Assembly: GCF_000424005.1 (NCBI RefSeq)
Contig: NZ_AUJB01000005.1
Coordinates: 1-64,000 of the forward strand
DNA: 64,000 nt
From: Pseudobutyrivibrio ruminis CF1b
GTDB lineage: Bacteria; Bacillota; Clostridia; Lachnospirales; Lachnospiraceae
Reading direction: 5' to 3'
The notes beneath the pieces were generated by a model. That model was not told the DNA's origin, made no database searches, and was given only the letters and a program-made list of their open reading frames with translations. Positions 58,754-64,000 of the stretch are shown here, one piece after another. Both the position numbers and the translations under genes were made by a program. The first letter of the stretch is position 1. Each line of letters opens with the position of its first letter.

Positions 58754-60062
58754 GAGTGATATGGGTAATTCTATATTAAAAAAAGCATTTTCTAATAAAG
58801 TTGGAGATATTATTTTTTTGGCTTTATGCGCAGCAATTTTCACTGCAAGTATGTGCCATTGGATAGTAGATATGTCTTATAAATATGTTCCATCACAAGT
58901 GGGCACTATGCACGTGGATTTTATGTGGCTATTTTGGTTAGAAACAAGTGCAGTTATTTATTATGTTTTTAAATATTTTTATTTACAAAAAAAAGTAATC
59001 ATATTTGATTTTGGCGAATTATTGCTGACTCAAATATTGGTACTTGCGGCGGTTTTAGATTATAACAAAGAGTCTTATGCAGCTGTGTCATATGCCTGGA
59101 TGTTACCCATGGTGTATATGGTGGGAAAGTATGCCATAGGAAGAGATGAATATATCAATCAAAGAATAAGATGGATATATATGTCATTGGCGATGGGGGC
59201 TTTGGCAATTACAATTTTAGATTACTATAATTTCTATAGATATTATGGGGTTGAGGATACATTTACAGGCGCGTGGTTTGGCTTTTGGACTCATGAGTAT
59301 CAAGACAGATGCACTATGGGATTTGGCTTAGTTATGGTTATTAGTGGTCTTGGGTATTATTGTTACCAGAATAAAAAAATGTCTTTGAAAATATCCTTCG
59401 TTATAGCAGTTATTTTTTCTCAGGTTTGGGCATTTTCTACCACATCAAGAACAGAGCCTCTAATATTACTAATAACAATAAGTATATGTTTGATTATGTT
59501 TTCAGTTGACAAATGGTTCTCTGATACGAAAAGATATCGTAAATTCCTGGTTAAAATATGTTTGATTTTTGTTGGAATATTTTGTGTTGTTCTGTCAGCT
59601 TTTTTGTGTAACGCTTTTGATTTGTATGATATTTATTCGAAAAGTCGCTGGGCCGATGAAGGCGGAATTTTAAGAAATGTACGTTTTTCGATGGATTGGG
59701 AAGGTTTTGTTGCAATGATTAATAATCCATTGGAAGACTATGAAATAACAAAAGGATTGCCAAAACCTCATAGTATGTTATTAGAGTACGGTAGAGTATA
59801 TGGTTTTACAATTTATGTAGGTTTAGTGTTGTTTAGATTATTGATTATAAAGGATGCAATACTGCTAAGTGTCAAAAAGACTTATGATGCCAAAATCAAA
59901 TACCTACTTATTCCATTGTTTATTTGTGTGAATCTGTATTATGCAATGGAACCAAATGGATATGCTCGTCGGTATTTTTGGATGCCAGGATTATTAATAA
60001 GTGGTATGATAAGAGGATGGTTGGACAATGATTCAGATAAAACCATAAGGAATAAGGGATAG
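58740..60062 (+). CDS. O-antigen polymerase-like membrane protein (Wzy candidate)
   Basis: A 440-residue hydrophobic protein. The start is ATG 58740 (overlapping the previous gene by 14 nt); ATG 58761 after AGGAG is an equal choice and would remove seven residues. FGFWTHEYQDRCTMGFG (about 180-196) and FSTTSRTEPLILL (about 233-245) precede an outer loop with SKSRWADEGGILRNVRFSM (about 300-318) and KPHSMLLEYGRVYGF (about 344-358). The R-x5-E and K-P-H-S-x-x-L-E-Y pattern resembles the Wzy_C loop. With the Wzy-like gene at 10992 it makes a second polymerase candidate in the window. Coupled to the previous gene. Confidence 0.68.
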   Translation: MSTDRSDMGNSILKKAFSNKVGDIIFLALCAAIFTASMCHWIVDMSYKYVPSQVGTMHVDFMWLFWLETSAVIYYVFKYFYLQKKVIIFDFGELLLTQILVLAAVLDYNKESYAAVSYAWMLPMVYMVGKYAIGRDEYINQRIRWIYMSLAMGALAITILDYYNFYRYYGVEDTFTGAWFGFWTHEYQDRCTMGFGLVMVISGLGYYCYQNKKMSLKISFVIAVIFSQVWAFSTTSRTEPLILLITISICLIMFSVDKWFSDTKRYRKFLVKICLIFVGIFCVVLSAFLCNAFDLYDIYSKSRWADEGGILRNVRFSMDWEGFVAMINNPLEDYEITKGLPKPHSMLLEYGRVYGFTIYVGLVLFRLLIIKDAILLSVKKTYDAKIKYLLIPLFICVNLYYAMEPNGYARRYFWMPGLLISGMIRGWLDNDSDKTIRNKG

Positions 60063-60069
60063 GGAAAAT

Positions 60070-61167
60070 ATGGTTATTTTAATACTTGCTAATAGTCAGG
60101 TGGGTTTATATAAATTCAGAAAAGAATTATTAGAAGCGTTGGTTAAAAAAAATAAAATTTATATTTCTGTTCCAGAGGATTATTTGACTAAGTCGATAGA
60201 GGATATAGGTGCAAAGGTAATAAAAGATAAATACCTTAATCGTAGAGGGATGAATCCGTTACAAGATGTTAAGTTATTAAGGCACTACCTTCACTTATTG
60301 GATTGCATAAAACCTGATGTTGTCCTTACTTATACAATAAAACCTAATATATACGGAGGTTTAGCGTGTAGTATTAAGAAGATACCGTATATAGTCAATG
60401 TAACAGGACTTGGAACTGCGATGCAGAAAAATGGATTACTAAGAAGCGTATTGTTGAGGCTATATCGTCTTGGTTTACAGCATGCCAAAAAAGTATATTT
60501 TCAAAATATGGATAACAAAGAATTCATGGTTAGAAACAAGGTGATTGATGATGCTGTCACAGAATTATTACCAGGTTCAGGAGTTAATATAAAAGAATTT
60601 TCTTATGAAAAGTATCCTGAAGAAAATGAAAAAATCATTTTTACGACTATAGGTCGAATAATGAGAGATAAAGGAATAGAGGAGTTATTAGAGGCGGCAG
60701 AATCAATTAAGAATAAATACCCTAGTGTAGAGTTTAGACTGATAGGTGATTTTGATGAAGGGTATGAGGATAGAGTCAAGAGACTTGATGAACGAGGTAT
60801 AGTTCATTACTTAGGATTTCAAAGCGATGTACATTCTTTTCTGAAGGAAAGTCATGCAGTTATTCATGCATCATACCATGAAGGCATGAGCAATGTATTG
60901 TTAGAGGCATCTGCTACGGGGCGTCCTGTAATAGCTACTGATGTTCCTGGGTGCATAGATACTTTTGAGCCTGATATAACAGGGATTAGTTTTAAAGCAA
61001 AAGATTCTAAGAGTTTAATAGATGCCATTGAGTGTTTTCTGAGTCTCAGTCACGATGAAAAAATAACAATGGGTAAAGCCGCTAGAAAAAAAGTAATTAA
61101 TGAATTTGATAGGAATATAGTTATAGATAAGTATCTTAAAGAAATTAATAATATAGCAGAGGATTGA
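60070..61167 (+). CDS. GT4 glycosyltransferase (PglA/CapM-like)
   Basis: A 365-residue GT-B enzyme. The start has ILILANSQVGLYKFRKELLE (about 3-22). PDVVLTYTIKPNIYGGLA (about 85-102) and VNVTGLGTAMQKNGLL (about 111-126) are signatures of the PglA/CapM/WbdA-type N-acetylgalactosaminyltransferase branch. The donor half has FTTIGRIMRDKGIEELLEA, FRLIGDFDEG, HYLGFQSDVHSFL, and HASYHEGMSNVLLEASATGRP with the E-x7-E pair. It follows the polymerase-like gene by 7 nt and precedes the UDP-HexNAc dehydrogenase. A HexNAc donor is suggested by family and neighbours. Confidence 0.88.
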   Translation: MVILILANSQVGLYKFRKELLEALVKKNKIYISVPEDYLTKSIEDIGAKVIKDKYLNRRGMNPLQDVKLLRHYLHLLDCIKPDVVLTYTIKPNIYGGLACSIKKIPYIVNVTGLGTAMQKNGLLRSVLLRLYRLGLQHAKKVYFQNMDNKEFMVRNKVIDDAVTELLPGSGVNIKEFSYEKYPEENEKIIFTTIGRIMRDKGIEELLEAAESIKNKYPSVEFRLIGDFDEGYEDRVKRLDERGIVHYLGFQSDVHSFLKESHAVIHASYHEGMSNVLLEASATGRPVIATDVPGCIDTFEPDITGISFKAKDSKSLIDAIECFLSLSHDEKITMGKAARKKVINEFDRNIVIDKYLKEINNIAED

Positions 61168-61171
61168 TAAA

Positions 61172-62482
61172 ATGGAATTATATGAGAAGCTTGTAAACAA
61201 AGAAGAAAAATTATCATTAGTAGGATTAGGTTATGTTGGAATGCCTATCGCTGTAGCATTTGCAAAGAAGATTGATGTAATTGGATTTGATTTGAATGCT
61301 CATAAGATAGATTTATATAAGTCAGGTGTAGATCCAACTAACGAAGTTGGAAATGATGTTATTTCTAAAACATCTGTAGACTTTACATCAGATGAAACAA
61401 GACTTAAGGAAGCAAAATTCCATATTGTTGCAGTCCCAACACCAGTAAATGATGATCATACACCAGATTTGACTCCTGTAGAAGGAGCTAGCCGAATTCT
61501 GGGTAGAAATCTTACAAAAGGTTCTATCGTTGTCTTTGAGTCTACTGTATATCCAGGTGTTACTGAGGATGTATGTGTTCCTATTTTGGAAAAAGAGTCA
61601 GGTCTTAAATGCGGTGTAGATTTTAAAATAGGATATTCTCCAGAGAGAATTAATCCAGGTGATAAGGTTCACAGATTGGAAACAATTACTAAGATTGTAT
61701 CTGGTATGGATGAAGAGACACTTGATTGTGTAGCTAAAGTATATGAGCTTGTAGTGGAGGCAGGAGTTCATAGAGCAGAATCTATTAAGGTAGCAGAAGC
61801 AGCAAAGGTTATCGAGAATAGCCAGCGTGACATTAACATTGCTTTTATGAATGAATTATCAATCATCTTCAATAAGATGGGTATAGATACAAAGTCAGTT
61901 CTTGAGGCAGCAGGTACTAAATGGAACTTTTTGAATTTCCGACCAGGTCTTGTTGGTGGACATTGTATCGGTGTTGATCCATATTATCTTACATACAAAG
62001 CAGAGATGCTTGGATATCACAGTCAGATTATATTGTCTGGTAGAAGAATTAATGATGATATGGGTAAATATTGCGCTGAGAATTGTGTGAAAAATATTAT
62101 AGCTGCTAATAAGCCAGTTAAAGGTGCAAATGTAGCAATTTTAGGATTTACATTCAAGGAGAATTGCCCAGATACAAGAAATACAAAGATTATAGATATT
62201 GTTAATGAACTCCATGAATATGGTATTGATCCTGTAATTGTAGATCCACAGGCAGATGCGGATGAAGCAAAACGTTTATATGGAATAGAGTTTGTTGATT
62301 TCGAGGAGATAAAAGATATGGATGCAGTAATTGTTGCTGTTGCACATGAAGAGTTCAGCGGTATAACAATGAATCGGATAGATAAATTGTTTGGCCCAGG
62401 TGAGAAAATTCTTTTAGATTTAAAGGGAATTCTTAATCGTAAAGAGTACGAAGCTGCTGGATATAGATACTGGAGGTTGTAA
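61172..62482 (+). CDS. tviB: UDP-N-acetylhexosamine 6-dehydrogenase (TviB/WbpA/VipA type)
   Basis: A 436-residue enzyme of the UDP-glucose/GDP-mannose dehydrogenase family. SLVGLGYVGMPIAVAFAKK (about 15-33) is the NAD site. PTPVND, FESTVYPGVTE, the GYSPERINPGDK loop (about 153-164), NSQRDINIAFMNE, and FRPGLVGGHCIGVDPYYL (about 251-268) with the catalytic Cys follow. The P-E-R-I-N-P-G and G-G-H-C-I-G-V-D-P-Y-Y signatures mark the HexNAc (TviB/WbpA) branch. It makes UDP-HexNAcA. The GC level of this gene lies between the two styles of the window. Confidence 0.92.
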   Translation: MELYEKLVNKEEKLSLVGLGYVGMPIAVAFAKKIDVIGFDLNAHKIDLYKSGVDPTNEVGNDVISKTSVDFTSDETRLKEAKFHIVAVPTPVNDDHTPDLTPVEGASRILGRNLTKGSIVVFESTVYPGVTEDVCVPILEKESGLKCGVDFKIGYSPERINPGDKVHRLETITKIVSGMDEETLDCVAKVYELVVEAGVHRAESIKVAEAAKVIENSQRDINIAFMNELSIIFNKMGIDTKSVLEAAGTKWNFLNFRPGLVGGHCIGVDPYYLTYKAEMLGYHSQIILSGRRINDDMGKYCAENCVKNIIAANKPVKGANVAILGFTFKENCPDTRNTKIIDIVNELHEYGIDPVIVDPQADADEAKRLYGIEFVDFEEIKDMDAVIVAVAHEEFSGITMNRIDKLFGPGEKILLDLKGILNRKEYEAAGYRYWRL

Positions 62483-62486
62483 TATA

Positions 62487-63461
62487 ATGGGATATCAAAA
62501 TTTAAAATTTCCTGAAAATAGCGTCTTTCTTGTAACAGGTGGTGCTGGTTTTATTGGATCTAATTTATGTGAAGCGATTCTAAATTTAGGATATAAGGTT
62601 AGATGTTTAGATGACTTATCTACTGGTAAGCAAGAAAATGTAGATTTATTTATTGATAATCCAAACTATACATTTATAAAAGGTGATATCAAAGATTTAG
62701 ATACATGCATGAAAGCATGTGAAGGTGTTGATTACGTTTTAAATCAGGCAGCATGGGGCAGCGTTCCTAGAAGTATAGAAATGCCTTTATTCTATTGTGC
62801 TAACAATATTGCTGGTACCCTTAATATGCTTGAAGCTGCCAGACAGAATAATGTAAAGAAATTTGTATACGCTTCTAGCTCATCTGTATATGGTGATGAG
62901 CCAAACTTACCTAAAAAAGAAGGTAGAGAAGGTAATTTACTTTCGCCTTATGCAGTAAGTAAGAGAGCTGATGAAGAGTGGGCTAAGCAGTACACTAGAC
63001 ATTATGGATTAGATACATACGGCTTGAGATATTTTAATGTTTTTGGTAGAAGACAGGATCCTAATGGAGCATATGCAGCTGTAATTCCAAAATTTATTCG
63101 TCAGCTATTGAATGGAGAAACTCCTACTATAAATGGTGATGGAAAACAGAGCCGTGATTTTACTTATATTGAAAATGTAATAGAAGCTAATTTGAAAGCA
63201 TGTCTAGCAGATTCTTCTGCCGCAGGTCAGGCTTATAATGTTGCATATGGCGGACGTGAATATCTTATAGATATTTATTATGGTTTAACAAAGGCTCTTG
63301 GTGTAGACAAGGAACCAAACTTTGGACCAGATAGAGCAGGTGACATCAAGCATAGTAATGCTGATATATCAAAGGCTAAGGCTAATTTGGGTTATGATCC
63401 AGATTGGAGTTTTGATAAGGGAATAAAAGCAGCTATCGAGTGGTATAAGGATAATTTATAA
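62487..63461 (+). CDS. tviC: UDP-HexNAc(A) C4-epimerase (TviC/WbpP/VipB type)
   Basis: A 324-residue extended SDR. VTGGAGFIGSNLCEAIL (about 15-31) binds NAD; ASSSSVYGD (about 129-137) and SPYAVSKRADEEW (about 150-162) carry the Ser and YxxxK active site. LRYFNVFGRRQDPNGAYAAV and NGDGKQSRDFTYIENV are the usual epimerase loops of WbpP/TviC, which take UDP-GlcNAc(A) to UDP-GalNAc(A). It follows the dehydrogenase by 4 nt as in Vi and WbpO/P-type clusters. RBS GGAGG. Its stop overlaps the asparagine-synthase start by one base. Confidence 0.92.
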   Translation: MGYQNLKFPENSVFLVTGGAGFIGSNLCEAILNLGYKVRCLDDLSTGKQENVDLFIDNPNYTFIKGDIKDLDTCMKACEGVDYVLNQAAWGSVPRSIEMPLFYCANNIAGTLNMLEAARQNNVKKFVYASSSSVYGDEPNLPKKEGREGNLLSPYAVSKRADEEWAKQYTRHYGLDTYGLRYFNVFGRRQDPNGAYAAVIPKFIRQLLNGETPTINGDGKQSRDFTYIENVIEANLKACLADSSAAGQAYNVAYGGREYLIDIYYGLTKALGVDKEPNFGPDRAGDIKHSNADISKAKANLGYDPDWSFDKGIKAAIEWYKDNL

Positions 63462-64000
63462 TGTGTGGAATAAATGGAGTCGTTGATTTTATAAATCGTT
63501 ATTCTGTTGATAAAAGACATAATATAGTTCATAGAATGAATCAGCAGATTATTTATAGAGGTCCTGATGATGAAGGGATTTTCGATGGACCTTGGCTGTC
63601 TATGGGGATGCGTCGATTGTCAATTATAGATTTAGCTAGTGGTAGACAGCCTATTTTTAATGAAGATGGCTCTATTGTAATAGTATTTAATGGTGAAATA
63701 TATAACTATAAAATGCTTAGGAAAGAATTAGAGAAGAAGGGCCATTCTTTTAAAACTAATTCTGACACTGAGGTAATAGTTCACCTTTATGAAGAAAAAA
63801 GTGTAGGTGCATTTTCTGAACTTGATGGCATGTTTTCATTTGCCATATACGATCGAAATATAGAGCGTCTTTATGTGGTGAGAGACCGAATGGGAGAAAA
63901 GCCATTATTTTATAGTAATATTAATGGCTCTTTTGCGTTTGGGTCAGAGTTAAAAAGTTTATCAAACTGTAACTTGATAGAGAAAAACATAGATGAAACT
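63461..64000 (+). CDS. Asparagine-synthase-family amidotransferase (partial, N-terminal glutaminase domain)
   Basis: The window ends 180 codons into this gene. MCGINGVVDF starts it with the catalytic Cys2. Then YRGPDDEGIF (about 32-41), MGMRRLSIIDLASGRQP (about 47-63), FNGEIYNYKMLRKELE (about 74-89), FKTNSDTEVIVHLYEE and DGMFSFAIYDRNIERLY follow, all standard for the AsnB glutamine amidotransferase type 2 domain. The synthetase half is outside the window. Next to TviB/TviC genes, as in WbpS-type clusters, it probably turns a uronic acid into its amide rather than making asparagine. Confidence 0.9.
   Translation, partial: MCGINGVVDFINRYSVDKRHNIVHRMNQQIIYRGPDDEGIFDGPWLSMGMRRLSIIDLASGRQPIFNEDGSIVIVFNGEIYNYKMLRKELEKKGHSFKTNSDTEVIVHLYEEKSVGAFSELDGMFSFAIYDRNIERLYVVRDRMGEKPLFYSNINGSFAFGSELKSLSNCNLIEKNIDET

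Overview
The window looks like one long exopolysaccharide or capsule biosynthesis locus from a low-GC, Gram-positive Clostridia-type anaerobe. Butyrivibrio or Pseudobutyrivibrio (Lachnospiraceae) is my best guess. It rests on codon style, strong GGAGG-type ribosome binding sites, TTG/GTG starts, the many DUF2142, YfhO and DUF6056-like membrane glycosyltransferases, and the absence of any lipid A or outer-membrane gene. There are no rRNA, tRNA or CRISPR features, and almost every gene concerns sugar activation, transfer, decoration or export. No Wzc/CpsD-type kinase, LytR-type ligase or transcription regulator was seen.

Layout. (1) 1-8278: a nonulosonic (legionaminic-type) acid set, with the LegB-like C-terminus, a PtmE-like CBS-nucleotidyltransferase, NeuB and NeuA family enzymes, interleaved with membrane and soluble glycosyltransferases. 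(2) 8265-19656: a membrane protein pair ending in a metallo-beta-lactamase domain, an O-antigen ligase/polymerase, a priming phosphoglycosyltransferase, further transferases, a reductase-like SDR and an acetyltransferase. (3) 19668-20341: a small secreted repeat protein with its own promoter and terminator. (4) 20357-21886, minus strand: a MurJ-family flippase. (5) 22012-39480: a second long plus-strand operon. Its core (26668-33224) joins a CMP-ulosonic acid type module (cytidylyltransferase, HMGL-type aldolase fusion, KdsC-like phosphatase) to an aminoacyl-carrier-protein module (LpxD-like N-acyltransferase, adenylation enzyme, carrier protein, PLP decarboxylase). (6) 39517-48306: AT-rich DNA with two tandem DUF6056-like proteins and a CDP-3,6-dideoxy/branched sugar set (rfbF, rfbH, a YerE-like ThDP enzyme, an SDR) that lacks CDP-glucose 4,6-dehydratase. 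(7) 48354-55924: a chimeric gene remnant, a minus-strand MBOAT/DHHW O-acetylation pair, two GT-C-like proteins and an acyltransferase-3. (8) 55925-57416: a noncoding leader, a 70-residue protein, and an internally deleted IS66 relic with intact-looking ends. (9) 57440-64000: another membrane polymerase/transferase pair, a GT4, and a TviB/TviC/asparagine-synthase set for (amidated) HexNAcA.

How it fits together: nucleotide sugars (CMP-nonulosonate, a second probable CMP-ulosonate, CDP-dideoxy sugar, UDP-HexNAcA) are made in the cytosol. The phosphoglycosyltransferase starts the lipid-linked unit and GT4/GT2 enzymes extend it. The MurJ-like protein may flip it, Wzy-like proteins polymerise it, and GtrB-like enzymes with many GT-C-like membrane proteins plus MBOAT/AT3 enzymes would add side groups outside. 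Two polymerase candidates, two base-composition styles and IS debris point to a mosaic locus built from at least two clusters.

The strongest candidate for an undescribed system is 26668-33224: a probable pathway that makes an ulosonic acid with a pyruvate aldolase instead of a PEP synthase, and decorates a sugar amine with a carrier-bound, possibly decarboxylated, amino acid. All family assignments come from motifs read by eye; no database search was run.
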